Positions 17,467-27,536 are shown, numbered from the stretch's first letter. The stretch: DNA of 62,929 nucleotides from Colivivens sp963640465 (GCA_963640465.1 CAVHYP010000007.1:1-62929); one strand, 5' to 3'. Made by a program: numbers and translations. The notes: generated by a model not told the origin, from the letters alone.

Positions 17467-20400
17467 TTACAAGGACATCAGATACAGCCGAACCGGGCCT
17501 ATCAGCCCTGCATGTGGCTGTCCCCGATAAGGCGATGGGATGGTGGCATAGTGATTGGACAAAGAACTGTAGACTAACACCTCTATCCGGTTGTCACCTT
17601 TCCTTATGAAGGGAGTGATGTCGATGTCGTAAGGTGGTGACAGGAGTATGCCTGCTGACTGTCCGTTGACTTTAACCTCACATGTTGCATCGACAGAACC
17701 GAGTGACAGACGGATAAGCTTATTGGCGTCGACTGCAGGTACAAAGAACTCTTTGCTATAGTTCATACCTCCAGAATAGAATCTCAATGGCCCAAACTTT
17801 GACCAGTCGTCCAACGGCAGATTCATTTCGCCACAATCAAACTTGACCGGCTCTTTGAAAAATGCATTACCCGGACTGTCAGCATCCGGATGGGCTGTCA
17901 GCGTAATCTGCTGCATCGAACTTGATGGATTGGCTGATATGCAGATATCGTACAGGCCTTTGCCAAGCACCTTGATTTGCTCTTTGTCAAGTTGCTTGCC
18001 ATCAACCCAGACTTCGTCTATAACACCAGCCACATGAAGGCGCATGGATTGGCTTGATGGAGCCGTCTTGAATGTGTATCGCCATACTCCGGAATTGCCC
18101 CCACACGGGTTGAAGGTTGTGCCCTCAAAATACACCATGCTGCGTTCACGTCGGTCTACGAAGTCACCAACCATGTCTTCCAGGCGATAGTGGACAGACT
18201 TGCAGTTGGGGTAGACGAGGCGTAGGGAGTGCCATCCTTCGGTCAGCATGGCGCGACTGTCATCAAAGTCTTCGCCATCAAGACTAATGTAGGCGGGACG
18301 GATGCCTTCTACTTTACAATCGTAGACAGAAGTGCGCGGCACATAGAAACGCGTGCGGTAGATCTGGTGGCAGCCTTGATCGAGAATCAGCACCCGATGG
18401 TCTACTTTACATTTCAGGCCATGATAACCTTGACTGCCAGGGCTGTCAAACACTCCGTATTCGCGTGAATAGAGGTATGGTTTCCATTCTGTCTCTGCTA
18501 TGTGTGTCGTTTGCCAGTCTGTGTGGTCCAGACAAAGATACTCTTCCATGAATGGAGCATATCCGTATATGCTGGTATGAAGAAAGAGAGTGTCGAGAGA
18601 ACTGTCGGGTATGAAACATGAGGTGAACTCTCTTGCCTCAGGACCTATGATTTCAGGGCTGGCAGGTAGGCGATAGTCACCCCACCGGTTGTCCAATGTC
18701 GGAACAACGGATGCTTTCCAGAAGTCGTCAAGCAGAATGGAGTCTTGTATTACGGGTGTGGACTCCGGGCTAAGGTCGGCTTGTCCTGGCGAGAATACAT
18801 ACAGTCGACTTTCGGTCTTGTGTCCACTAAAACGCACCCATGTACCTTCGGTAGTCTGCTCTAATACAGGTATGGAACGTTCGCTGCCGTCGAAGGCATT
18901 CCAAAGTTCGCATTTCCCTTGAGCCCTGAAGAACAGACTGTCACCATTGTCTGCACCCATCACCATATACACGTCCTTGTCTCCTATCCGACGATGAAGA
19001 ACACGTGCATTGGACCCTTTTGACTCGAAATCGGGTGTTTGAAGAGAGCGCACTGTGGTTATGATATCGGCATAATTGTCTATGTGTGTGCTATGGCGAA
19101 CGATAGGATTGCCTATTGTAATTACTTTACCTCCGTGGTGTATGAATTCTTCTATCTTCTCGCGTGTCTTTTGGTGCATAGCCATTACATCAGGCAGTAT
19201 GAGAAACTTATATTGTTCGTTTCCAATCTGAAGTGTTCGGTCTGCACCGATTTGAGCATTCTGCAGAGACTGGTAGTCGATGTAGTCGTAGTCAAGTCCG
19301 CTTGCCGACAGGGTATCGGTTGTGGCCCATATTCCATTTATGTCAGCATCCGGATAGGCTTGAAGAGTCTCGGTCGGATAGAGTACGGCAATGTCGCACA
19401 CATGCTTGCCCTGTGACAGCAGATAGCATAGCCGTTCGGCATATTTGAGCCAGTACTGCAAGTGTGGCCAATAGGGCATCCGGAAGTGGAAACAAGGAGG
19501 AGCCCATTCCCACCATCCGCCATGGGTGGAGTAGTAGAGACCGTGCAGGCACAGCAGATTACCTCCCGCTATGATGTGCTTGTCCAATTGTTGGGTCAAC
19601 CACTCGCCATTAGAACTCCAGCCCATGCTGTGGAAAGCCTCCAACCATGTGCGAGGACGACCATAGACGTGACTGATAGAACTTGACACTTTGCAGCTTC
19701 TGAAACTGGAGCCGCGTGCCGGAGCATCGTTGCCTGGGGCAGTAAACCAACTGGTAGCTCTGAAATAGTCGAGATATTGTGTAGGCTCAAGTCCGCGGCC
19801 GTAGTTGTCGCAGCCATAAATCAGTCCGCGCTGACTGTGCCAGTCGAATATCGGTTTGAAGAAGCGTTCCTCGGCCAGTTGTGTCAGCACCTCAGCATAG
19901 TCGAGCCGTGTTTTGACAGAGATGTCTCCCATGTCGTCGAAGAGAGCCGGAAGGAATTTCCTTATGTCGTAGCCCTTGCGTTTGGCGAACTGTGTGGGCA
20001 TGTCTTCGCACCATGAGGAGAGTGACAGGTCATACTTCAACTCATCTTGGAAGAAAAAGTTCAATCCCTCTCGTCCATGCACATCAAGTCGGTCTTCAAA
20101 CGGTTGAAAGTACTCCTCGACAATCCTATTACCATATTCAGGATAGAGCTCGTAAGAAGGTTTCGTGTGTATGATGTAGAGTGTCTGGTCTCGTTTTGGA
20201 GTCCAGGACAATCTGCCGGAGGTGACTTTTTTGCTCAAATCCTGCAACTTCTCACCTGCCATTACGTATGCAGTGTGGCGGCAGCAGGGTGTCAATGGCC
20301 TGTCCCTTAGTGACCTTCAGCCTGTCGCAGACAAGCCTGCCTTGGTAGTGACAGACGGCACTGTCGGCCAATATTCTGTCTAGATAGTAGCCGTTGCCCT

Positions 20401-20824
20401 CACGGCCTATGACATAGTCGTCCAGGCCAACCCCCATTTGCTCCTTTGCACAAGCTTTGGCAAACCAGTTGAACAGATTCCACCATTGGTTGGAAATGGG
20501 TCGGCCTTGCCGAATCCGCCATATCCGTTGGCATTGATTTCGTGGTCTACACCGGGGTGAGTGTGTGTATAACTAATTGAGAAACCAGCTATGGAGGCCT
20601 CCTTAAGTTTGTCCAGTTCGAAAGCCAGTCTTTCTTTCGTCAGACTGTCTCCTTCCCACCAGAAGAACGGTACCTGTCCGTACCCTTTGGGTGGATTGGC
20701 AAACCGTTGTGCTATCATTTTTTCATCTGCCTCGGTAGGATAGCCCATACGGCTCTGCGTTTGGGCATCGATGGTGTTGAGACAAGCGAGAACGAGCCCA
20801 AGAGTGAGTGCTGTTTTTTTGCAT
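17467..20824 (-). pseudogene. GH106-like (alpha-L-rhamnosidase-like) gene with three frame disruptions
   Basis: The pieces together encode about 1100 residues of a large secreted glycosidase that most resembles GH106 rhamnosidases. They are the N-terminal part (PPKGYGQVPFFWWEGDSL), the barrel (FFFQDELKYD, then GNDAPARGSSF) and the C-terminal sandwich (YSGGMNYSKEF). The family call is tentative. The frame breaks three times. First, after the ATG at 20824 a run of seven A residues shifts out of a signal peptide that would read KKTALTLGLVLACLN. Second, near 20492 a missing base changes PTNWWNLFNW. Third, near 20284 an extra base interrupts LLPPTAYVMAGE. The second and third lesions compensate for each other. 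The longest intact part (17467-20295, 942 residues) lacks the N-terminus. The pattern suggests decay, though sequencing error in homopolymers is possible. Confidence 0.7.
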
Positions 20825-21000
20825 AGAGGAAATCTGCTTTTGTATTTTGTATATTGTATATTGAGTGAGTTATTCGCAATCCGGGTGCAAAGTTACTACA
20901 AGTCTTTCATATATCACTGGATAATGTTGACCGAAAATAGCACAAAGTCGATATACTACAGAAGCAAGCGCTCATGCCCGCAGTGTGCCTACAACCGCCC

Positions 21001-21073
21001 TAGTCAGAAAAATCTTGTTCCCTGGTCAGAAAAATTTTTTTTCCCAGTCAGAGAAAAAAACTTGTCTGACCAG
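21001..21073. repeat. GTCAGAAAAA element, copy 1
   Basis: Three units of about 29 bp each contain CAGTCAGA or TGGTCAGA followed by an A-run and then a T-run. The same structure recurs at 56194-56256 (TTCCCAGTCAGAGAAAA, TTCCTGGTCAGAAAAA, TTTTCCAGTCAGAGAAAA). Both copies are intergenic. Confidence 0.7.
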
Positions 21074-21837
21074 CGCAAATTTGGCGGATAATGAAGAAAG
21101 ATGAAAATATAGCACAAAATTTGCATGCGGGATGATTGCAGTGATGAGAATATCTCTCCCCCGTACTTCACCGGAGAGATGCCTTCCCCTGCTTTATCCC
21201 GTAGATTATATTTACATATTTATATTTGTATATTTAATAATTAATTATGTAATATATAAGTAAGAAAGGGAAATTGCATAAGCAAGGAGAATCGCATAAG
21301 TAAGAGGAGACTGAAAAGATAGGGTGTACCCCTAAAATTAATTGTCGAACTGTCTTTTGTCGAAAAACGTACTCAAAGACAGTAGAATCACCCATATAAC
21401 TCTCTACAAAGTAACAACTTACGCTAACCTTAGCAGTAGCACCCCAACAGCTTCAACTGCCGCTCAAATGAAAATCAGCATAGTTTCAACCCCTCCAAAA
21501 GCCCCAAAAGGCGAGCTTGAGAGCCAAGTTTCGCCTATGAACCCCCTACTTTCAGATCGTTTGCCCGAAGTTGAACTCCGGTGTTTTCCCGTCAAACTCG
21601 ATGGCACAAACCTCCAAATGTCAATCTTCGCAAACGCTGCCGTCACAGGCGAGGCAGAGAGGGCGTAGTACGCATCCTACAAGTAGTGTGTAGTCTACGA
21701 CTACACGCTACTATATACATCGCTATCTGACGCCAAAAGCCAGAGAACGGAAACGTCATTTTCAAGATAACTCACCCTACCCTTTTTGGCATAATTCTTC
21801 CATCATAAGCACGAGCAATCCCAAGCAGCCCTGCCAT

Positions 21838-21864
21838 CATGTCAGAATATCTGCCAACTTGTCA
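21838..21864 (+). promoter_or_regulatory. Possible stress-regulator site upstream of clpB
   Basis: Three TGYCA motifs (TGTCA, TGCCA, TGTCA) occur within 27 bp, about 60-85 bp before the ClpB start. Repeated half-sites ahead of a chaperone gene suggest a heat-shock operator, but no known consensus was matched. Confidence 0.3.
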
Positions 21865-21924
21865 TACTTTCAAAAGATGGAACACCATTTGATATTGGTC
21901 TTGCAAAACTAAAACAAAACGGAT

Positions 21925-24012
21925 ATGGACATGAGAACTGATAGCAATAACAACACACACGAGCAGAACCTTGAGGCACTCAAGAAGTATGCTACGAACC
22001 TGATTGAGGAAGCCCGCCAGGGCAAGCTCGACCCGGTGATCGGACGTGACGACGAGATACGTAGGGTTCTGCAAATCCTGAGCCGAAGAACCAAGAACAA
22101 CCCGATATTGATTGGTGAACCCGGCACGGGAAAGACTGCCATCGTGGAAGGACTTGCACACCGGATACTGCGAGGCGACGTGCCCGAGAACCTGAAGGAC
22201 AAACAACTCTACTCACTCGACATGGGCGCACTGATTGCCGGTGCAAAATACCAGGGAGAGTTTGAGGAACGGTTGAAATCCGTAATCAATGCGGTGACTG
22301 AAAGCCAGGGAAGCATCATCCTCTTTATCGATGAAATCCACACACTGGTGGGCGCAGGACAAAGCCAGGGTGCAATGGACGCAGCCAACATACTGAAGCC
22401 AGCATTGGCACGTGGCGAACTGAGGAGCATCGGTGCAACCACCCTCGACGAATATCAGAAATACTTCGAGAAGGACAAGGCACTGGAGCGTAGGTTCCAG
22501 ATAGTGATGGTGGACGAGCCGGACGTACAGAACAGCATCAGCATACTGCGAGGACTAAAGGAACGCTACGAGAACCACCATAAGGTGCGTATCAAGGACG
22601 ATGCCATTATAGCTGCCGTAGAACTCTCCGACAGGTATATCTCCGACAGGTTCCTCCCCGACAAAGCCATCGACCTGATGGACGAAGCCGCAGCAAAACT
22701 CCGTATGGAGCGCGATTCCGTGCCTGAAGACCTTGACGAAATTGGACGTAAGCTGAAACAGCTGGAAATCGAACGCGCAGCAATCAAGCGCGAAGGCGAC
22801 AAGGAGAAGCTGCACCAACTGAACGAAGAGATTGATGCCCTGAATGCGCAGTACAAGGTCTACAACGACAAATGGCAGGCAGAGCGCAGCTTCGTGAACA
22901 AGATTCAGCAGAACAAGGTTCAGATCGAGCAATTGAAGTTCGACGCCGACAAAGCAGAGCGCGAAGGCAACTACGGAAAGGTGGCTGAGATAAGGTACGG
23001 AAAGATTCAGTCACTGCAAGACGACATCAAGAAAATACAGGATGAACTTGCCAAGACCCAGGGCGGCAATGCCATGATAAAGGAGGAAGTGACGAGCGAC
23101 GACATTGCCGACGTGGTAAGCCGATGGACCGGAATACCGGTAAGCAAGATGATGCAGAGCGAAAAGAACAAGCTGCTCCACCTTGAGGACGAACTCCACC
23201 GCAAGGTCGTAGGACAAGAGGATGCAATCCAGGCTGTGAGCGACGCTGTGCGCCGTAGCCGTGCCGGACTGCAAGACCCTCGCCGACCAATCGGCAGCTT
23301 CATATTCCTCGGTCCTACAGGTGTGGGCAAGACCGAACTGGCAAAAGCACTTGCCGACTACCTCTTCAACGACGAATCGCTTATGACACGAATCGACATG
23401 AGCGAGTATCAGGAGAAATACAGCGTGAGCCGACTCATCGGTGCCCCTCCTGGATACGTGGGCTACGATGAAGGCGGACAACTGACCGAGGCTGTACGGA
23501 GAAAGCCTTACAGCGTGATTCTGTTCGACGAAATCGAGAAGGCACATCCGGACGTGTTCAACACACTGCTACAGGTGCTCGACGACGGACGGTTGACCGA
23601 CAACAAAGGACGTACGGTAAACTTCAAGAACACAATCATCATCATGACTTCGAACTGCACAGAAGAACAGCTTCACAAGCTGATGCGACCTGAGTTCATC
23701 AACCGTATCGACGAAATCATCACATTCAAGTCGCTCAACGAAGCAGAAATCAAGAAGATTGTAGGGCTTCAGATTGAGGGCGTGAAGAAGATGCTGGAGA
23801 GCAACGGAGTGACGATGACCCTCACCGATGCAGCAACCAACTTCATTGCAGAGAAAGGCTACGACCCGCAGTTTGGTGCACGGCCAGTGAAGCGGGTAAT
23901 CCAGAATTACCTGCTCAACGACCTGTCGAAGAAAATCCTCGACGGATCAGTAAACAAGGATACAAACATCAAGGTAGACATGAAGAACGGATCGCTCGTG
24001 TTCGAGAACTAA
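21925..24012 (+). CDS. clpB: ClpB-type disaggregase lacking the N-terminal domain
   Basis: ClpB is a hexameric AAA+ machine that, with DnaK, pulls proteins out of aggregates. This copy has 695 residues against about 860 for usual ClpB. It starts almost directly at the first ATPase domain: Walker A GEPGTGKT at 64-71, Walker B near 132-140. The coiled-coil middle domain is present (about 300-400), which separates it from ClpA and ClpX. The second ATPase domain has Walker A GPTGVGKT at 463-470 and sensor sequences. The substrate-binding N-domain (about 145 residues) is missing, and no other frame upstream encodes it. Between TSN and RPEFINRIDE only about 10 residues are found where roughly 30 are usual. 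It is probably a functional short form, but the gene may not be the only clpB in the genome. Confidence 0.88.
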   Translation: MDMRTDSNNNTHEQNLEALKKYATNLIEEARQGKLDPVIGRDDEIRRVLQILSRRTKNNPILIGEPGTGKTAIVEGLAHRILRGDVPENLKDKQLYSLDMGALIAGAKYQGEFEERLKSVINAVTESQGSIILFIDEIHTLVGAGQSQGAMDAANILKPALARGELRSIGATTLDEYQKYFEKDKALERRFQIVMVDEPDVQNSISILRGLKERYENHHKVRIKDDAIIAAVELSDRYISDRFLPDKAIDLMDEAAAKLRMERDSVPEDLDEIGRKLKQLEIERAAIKREGDKEKLHQLNEEIDALNAQYKVYNDKWQAERSFVNKIQQNKVQIEQLKFDADKAEREGNYGKVAEIRYGKIQSLQDDIKKIQDELAKTQGGNAMIKEEVTSDDIADVVSRWTGIPVSKMMQSEKNKLLHLEDELHRKVVGQEDAIQAVSDAVRRSRAGLQDPRRPIGSFIFLGPTGVGKTELAKALADYLFNDESLMTRIDMSEYQEKYSVSRLIGAPPGYVGYDEGGQLTEAVRRKPYSVILFDEIEKAHPDVFNTLLQVLDDGRLTDNKGRTVNFKNTIIIMTSNCTEEQLHKLMRPEFINRIDEIITFKSLNEAEIKKIVGLQIEGVKKMLESNGVTMTLTDAATNFIAEKGYDPQFGARPVKRVIQNYLLNDLSKKILDGSVNKDTNIKVDMKNGSLVFEN

Positions 24013-24035
24013 GCACAAGCCTCAAGCAAAAAAGC

Positions 24036-24069
24036 AAAGAGAGCGTATCACAATTGACACACTCTCTTT
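24036..24069 (+). terminator. Terminator after clpB
   Basis: AAAGAGAG...CTCTCTTT forms a hairpin followed by a T-rich run (TTTTTATT), 24 bp after the clpB stop codon. Confidence 0.85.
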
Positions 24070-24156
24070 TTATTGCTTAGGCAAACATCATATTCTCATG
24101 CAGCCTTTATGTTCTTATGCAACGTTTATGTTCAAGCAACAATATCCGGCAGCGAT

Positions 24157-24507
24157 TCACTCTGCCACCTTGTTGTTTTCATCCGGAAAAATCACGGTAG
24201 GCTTGAAAGTCTTTGCCTCTTCGAAATCCATGAGGGCATACGACATGATGATGCAGATGTCGCCCACCTGAACCTTGCGCGCTGCAGCGCCATTCAGACA
24301 GATGCATCCGCTACCTCTTTCACCTTTTATTATATAGGTCTCAAACCGTTCTCCATTGTTGTTGTCAACGACGGCAACCTTTTCCCCTGCAATGAGATTG
24401 GCAGCATCCATCAAATCCTCGTCAATCGTGATGCTCCCCATGTAGTGAAGGTTGGCCTCAGTAATTGTAGCACAATGGATTTTAGACTTCAATACTTGTA
24501 TCAGCAT
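24157..24507 (-). CDS. panD: Aspartate 1-decarboxylase (proenzyme)
   Basis: PanD makes beta-alanine from aspartate for pantothenate synthesis. The 116-residue chain must cleave itself between G24 and S25 (YMGSITID) to form the pyruvoyl group. The motif RGSGCICLNGAAARKV, which carries substrate-binding residues, is intact. It sits directly downstream of panC on the same strand and overlaps its final codons by 7 bases. PanD itself appears complete. Confidence 0.95.
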   Translation of the reverse strand: MLIQVLKSKIHCATITEANLHYMGSITIDEDLMDAANLIAGEKVAVVDNNNGERFETYIIKGERGSGCICLNGAAARKVQVGDICIIMSYALMDFEEAKTFKPTVIFPDENNKVAE

Positions 24508-25335
24508 GTCTTGTATTTTATATTGTCAATCAGTCTTATCGGTGTGGCACCGCAGAAGACAGTTATGCAACCTACAACATAAGCAGAATCGCTCCAGCCG
24601 GAAAGGCTCTCCAACGAGTTGCCATCAACGATTTCATAATACTGCACTTCCAGTCCGTCGACCGCATTGATTTGGTCAACAACCCATTGCTTGGTTTCCT
24701 TCAGTCCATGTGCGCTCAGCATCAGTCAGCAGACTGTTGCGACTCGAAAGTGCAAGTCCGTCTGCTTCACGCACAATCGGACAAGGACAAATCTCAAGTG
24801 GATATTTCTGGTCAGCCACCATCCGCTTGATGACAGCAATCTGCTGGAAATCCTTCTCGCCGAAGTAAGCCTTGTCTGGCTCAACCATCATAAACAATTT
24901 GCTCACCACCTGGCACACTCCATTGAAGTGTCCCGGACGGAACCGTCCCTCCATCACCTCATCGGTAGGAGGATAGCTGAATTTGCGCGTATCGGGCTCA
25001 GGATAGACTTCTTCAACCGAGGGAACAAACACGATCAGTTCCTTGACAGAACAGCCAGTCTCGCCTTCCACTTCCCCAAGTATTGACGAAAGAAGCTCAC
25101 AATCTTTATCTACGGTACGAGGATAATTTGCCAAATCATTCTTGTCGTTAAACTGTGTTGGATTGACGAAGACACTGACAGTCGTCACATCATTCTCACG
25201 CAGACTACGTCCGACAAGCGACGCATGTCCTGCATGCAAAGCACCCATTGTCGGAACCAATCCAACGGATTTTCCTTCTTTTCTAAAAGCGCCAAGAGTG
25301 GCTTTCAATTCCGAAATAGTATTTACAACTTTCAT
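24501..25335 (-). pseudogene. panC: Pantothenate synthetase gene with internal deletion and frameshift
   Basis: PanC joins pantoate and beta-alanine. The first 207 residues are sound: VPTMGALHAGH, NPTQFNDKNDL, RPGHFNGVCQVV, FGEKDFQQ and SSRN motifs are all present. After SSRNSLLTDAER the frame runs into unrelated residues and stops at 24676. The rest of PanC (SAHGLKETKQWV to RLIDNIKYK) is encoded in another frame at 24501-24719. Compared with Bacteroides PanC from memory, about 17 residues between these blocks are gone, so a deletion of roughly 50 bases also shifted the frame, near 24710-24725. The C-terminal domain is needed to close the active site, so the product is probably inactive. Confidence 0.8.
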
Positions 25336-25366
25336 TTTGACATTGTTTGTTTTTCAAAAAACAGTG

Positions 25367-25374
25367 CAAAGTTA
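25367..25374 (-). promoter_or_regulatory. Probable panCD promoter (-7 element)
   Basis: The minus strand reads TAACTTTG, 32 bp before the panC ATG. Confidence 0.5.
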
Positions 25375-25447
25375 GGAATATTCAATGAGACAGAGCCTAA
25401 AAAAGCGGATTTTTTGACTTGTTCATCGAACGAAAAGCACTTACACC

Positions 25448-25500
25448 ACACATATTGTAGTGTAAACAATACACATATTGCAGTGCAAACAATACACATG
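25448..25500. repeat. Tandem 23-bp repeat between panC and mscL
   Basis: Two copies of ACACATATTGYAGTGYAAAC plus AAT, with two mismatches, and a third partial copy. The array runs right up to the mscL stop codon at 25502. Confidence 0.8.
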
Positions 25501-25501
25501 C

Positions 25502-25960
25502 TTATTTTTTCTGCTCCTTCAGAATATCTCTGATCTCAGTCAACAAAACCTCTTCTTTGCTTGGAGCAGCAGGAGCTTCTTCAGCTTTCTCCTCTTCTTT
25601 CTTGCGCAGGCTTGTCAGTTCAGTGATGCCCTTGACCATCAAGAAAATGATGAAGGCAATGATGAGGAAGTCGATGCAGTTCTGGATGAATGCGCCATAG
25701 TTGATGACAATCTCAGCCACCTCGGGAGTGATGACAGCACCAGTGGCATCAGTCACAGCATCAGCACCTTCCCTGAGCACGAGTTTGAGATTGCCGGTGT
25801 CGGTACCAGACAAAATATAATTGAGCGGAGGCATGATGATGTCACCCACAACAGAAGAAACGATCTTGCCGAACGCACCACCGATGATAACACCAATCGC
25901 CATATCCATCACATTGCCCCTCAGGGCGAAAGCCTTGAATTCCTGAATAAGTTTTTTCAT
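25502..25960 (-). CDS. mscL: Large-conductance mechanosensitive channel
   Basis: MscL is a pentameric inner-membrane channel that opens under turgor to release solutes. The protein has 152 residues. The N-terminal helix and pore-lining segment are typical: FKAFALRGNVMDMAIGVIIGGAFGKIV. The second membrane helix is FLIIAFIIFLMVKG, and the cytoplasmic helix is Lys/Glu-rich. It stands alone on the minus strand. A TACCTTTG element at 26163-26170 is the best promoter candidate, which would give a 5' UTR of about 200 bases that includes a tandem repeat. Confidence 0.95.
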   Translation of the reverse strand: MKKLIQEFKAFALRGNVMDMAIGVIIGGAFGKIVSSVVGDIIMPPLNYILSGTDTGNLKLVLREGADAVTDATGAVITPEVAEIVINYGAFIQNCIDFLIIAFIIFLMVKGITELTSLRKKEEEKAEEAPAAPSKEEVLLTEIRDILKEQKK

Positions 25961-26019
25961 ACGTTTTCCTATTGTTTTCTTATTATCTATATATCTTACT
26001 AATTAAATATATCTGCGTT

Positions 26020-26095
26020 ACCAATCCTACGATTTTACACTGTCAATCCTACGAATTTGCACTGCTTACCCTATGATTTTGTACTGTCAATCCAA
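26020..26095. repeat. Degenerate tandem 22-bp repeat upstream of mscL
   Basis: About three and a half units related to TCAATCCTACGATTTTGCACTG cover 26020-26095. They lie in the probable 5' untranslated region of mscL. The rest of 25961-26348 shows a possible mscL promoter and an AT-rich stretch with no gene. Confidence 0.7.
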
Positions 26096-26162
26096 GGTTT
26101 TCACGCCTCATCGTTCAGCTTTTGCTCGTTCCTTTGGAACAATCTCCGCAGCTTTCACGTTG

Positions 26163-26170
26163 CAAAGGTA
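26163..26170 (-). promoter_or_regulatory. Candidate mscL promoter
   Basis: The minus strand reads TACCTTTG, a match to TAnnTTTG. It is about 200 bp from the mscL start, so the assignment is uncertain. Confidence 0.35.
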
Positions 26171-26308
26171 GTTATTTTTATAAAAGTGGAGCACAGCAAA
26201 GTTGTTTTTTTGCCCACTCCATATAGCAAATCACTCTTTTGAGGTGAAAAGTATTTGTATTTTTCAAAAAATGAGCCGTCACATGACTGCCCATCACATT
26301 TTATTTTA

Positions 26309-26316
26309 TAACTTTG
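26309..26316 (+). promoter_or_regulatory. Probable promoter of the small lipoprotein-gapA unit
   Basis: TAACTTTG lies 33 bp before the small lipoprotein ATG and about 190 bp before gapA. No better element was seen nearer gapA. Confidence 0.5.
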
Positions 26317-26348
26317 CACACCGAAAAGAATAACAAGTAGGTAAAGAG

Positions 26349-26444
26349 ATGAAATACCGCATTATAAATACACTTTGCATGATAGTGCTGATGCTACTGA
26401 TTGTAGCCTGCACCACATCAAAACACTATTGCAACTGCGGTTAA
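26349..26444 (+). CDS. 31-residue predicted lipoprotein, leader of gapA
   Basis: This very short frame encodes a basic start (MKYRIINTL), a hydrophobic stretch and a lipobox LIVAC with the lipid-accepting Cys at residue 21. Only ten residues follow it (TTSKHYCNCG). A short tail with a His-Tyr-Cys-Asn-Cys-Gly ending could bind metal. It sits between a clear -7 element and gapA, 55 bp upstream of the gapA start, so the two are probably co-transcribed. It is not an attenuator of a known type. Whether the peptide or only the RNA matters is unknown. Confidence 0.6.
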   Translation: MKYRIINTLCMIVLMLLIVACTTSKHYCNCG

Positions 26445-26499
26445 TCACCAACGTAAACGTATTATAGAAACTTTATTTAATAATTTAATTACAAAAGAA

Positions 26500-27513
26500 A
26501 TGGCAACAAAAGTTGGTATTAACGGATTTGGCCGTATCGGTCGTTTCGTTTTCCGTGCAGCCCAGAGCCGCGATGACATTGAAATTGTAGGTATTAATGA
26601 CCTCTGTCCAGTAGATTACCTTGCATACATGCTCAAGTATGATACTATGCATGGTGCATTCAACGGTACAATCGAGGCAGACGTTGAGAAGTCACTCCTT
26701 ATCGTAAACGGCAAGAGCATCCGCGTAACTGCAGAGCGCAACCCAGCTGACCTCAAGTGGGACGAAGTTGGTGCTGAATACGTAGTTGAGTCAACAGGTC
26801 TTTTCCTCACAAAGGAGAAAGCACAGGCTCACATCCAGGCAGGTGCTAAGTACGTAGTTATGTCAGCTCCTTCAAAGGACGACACTCCAATGTTCGTTTG
26901 CGGTGTAAACTTCGACAAATATGTAAAGGGAACTCAGTTCGTTTCCAACGCTTCTTGTACAACAAACTGTCTTGCTCCTATCGCAAAGGTATTGAACGAC
27001 AAGTTCGGTATCACAGACGGTTTGATGACAACTGTTCACTCTACAACTGCAACTCAGAAGACTGTTGACGGTCCATCATTGAAGGACTGGCGTGGTGGTC
27101 GTGCTGCTTCAGGCAACATCATCCCATCTTCTACAGGTGCTGCTAAGGCTGTAGGTAAGGTTATTCCAGAACTCAACGGCAAGCTCACTGGTATGTCAAT
27201 GCGTGTACCTACTCTTGACGTTTCTGTTGTTGACCTCACAGTAAACCTCGCTAAGCCAGCTAAGTACGAAGAGATTTGTGCTGCTATGAAGGAGGCTTCT
27301 GAAGGCGAACTCAAGGGTGTTCTTGGTTACACTGACGAAGCAGTTGTATCTTCAGACTTCCTCGGATGCACTCTTACATCAATCTTCGATGCAAAGGCAG
27401 GTATCGCTCTTACAGATACATTCGTAAAGGTTGTAAGCTGGTATGACAACGAGATCGGTTACTCTAACAAGGTTCTCGAACTCATCGCTCACATGGCTAA
27501 GGTTAACGCATAA
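26500..27513 (+). CDS. gapA: Glyceraldehyde-3-phosphate dehydrogenase, type I
   Basis: This is the central glycolytic enzyme that converts glyceraldehyde-3-phosphate to 1,3-bisphosphoglycerate with NAD. It has 337 residues. The Rossmann motif is GINGFGRIGR, the catalytic Cys is C153 in SNASCTTNC, and SWYDNEIGYSNKV is intact. Codon choice is T-rich at third positions (GGT, GTT, GCT) compared with its neighbours, as expected for a highly expressed gene. It is followed by a strong terminator. Confidence 0.97.
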   Translation: MATKVGINGFGRIGRFVFRAAQSRDDIEIVGINDLCPVDYLAYMLKYDTMHGAFNGTIEADVEKSLLIVNGKSIRVTAERNPADLKWDEVGAEYVVESTGLFLTKEKAQAHIQAGAKYVVMSAPSKDDTPMFVCGVNFDKYVKGTQFVSNASCTTNCLAPIAKVLNDKFGITDGLMTTVHSTTATQKTVDGPSLKDWRGGRAASGNIIPSSTGAAKAVGKVIPELNGKLTGMSMRVPTLDVSVVDLTVNLAKPAKYEEICAAMKEASEGELKGVLGYTDEAVVSSDFLGCTLTSIFDAKAGIALTDTFVKVVSWYDNEIGYSNKVLELIAHMAKVNA

Positions 27514-27536
27514 GCATAAACCCCAACATAAAACTA

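Larger units (their letters stand above)
20825..21924. other. 1.1-kb spacer without a convincing gene
   Basis: This spacer holds the AGTCAGA repeat element (21001-21073), AT-rich DNA near 21200-21250, and a CDS-length open stretch (21342-21668) that looks non-coding in composition. The ClpB upstream region follows. No terminator, tRNA or known RNA motif was recognised. Confidence 0.5.

Noticed and set aside
21342..21668. A 108-codon plus-strand frame before clpB
   Set aside because: The amino-acid mix is low in hydrophobic cores and shows no motif. The spacer contains repeats and no promoter for it. The opposite frame is equally unconvincing.
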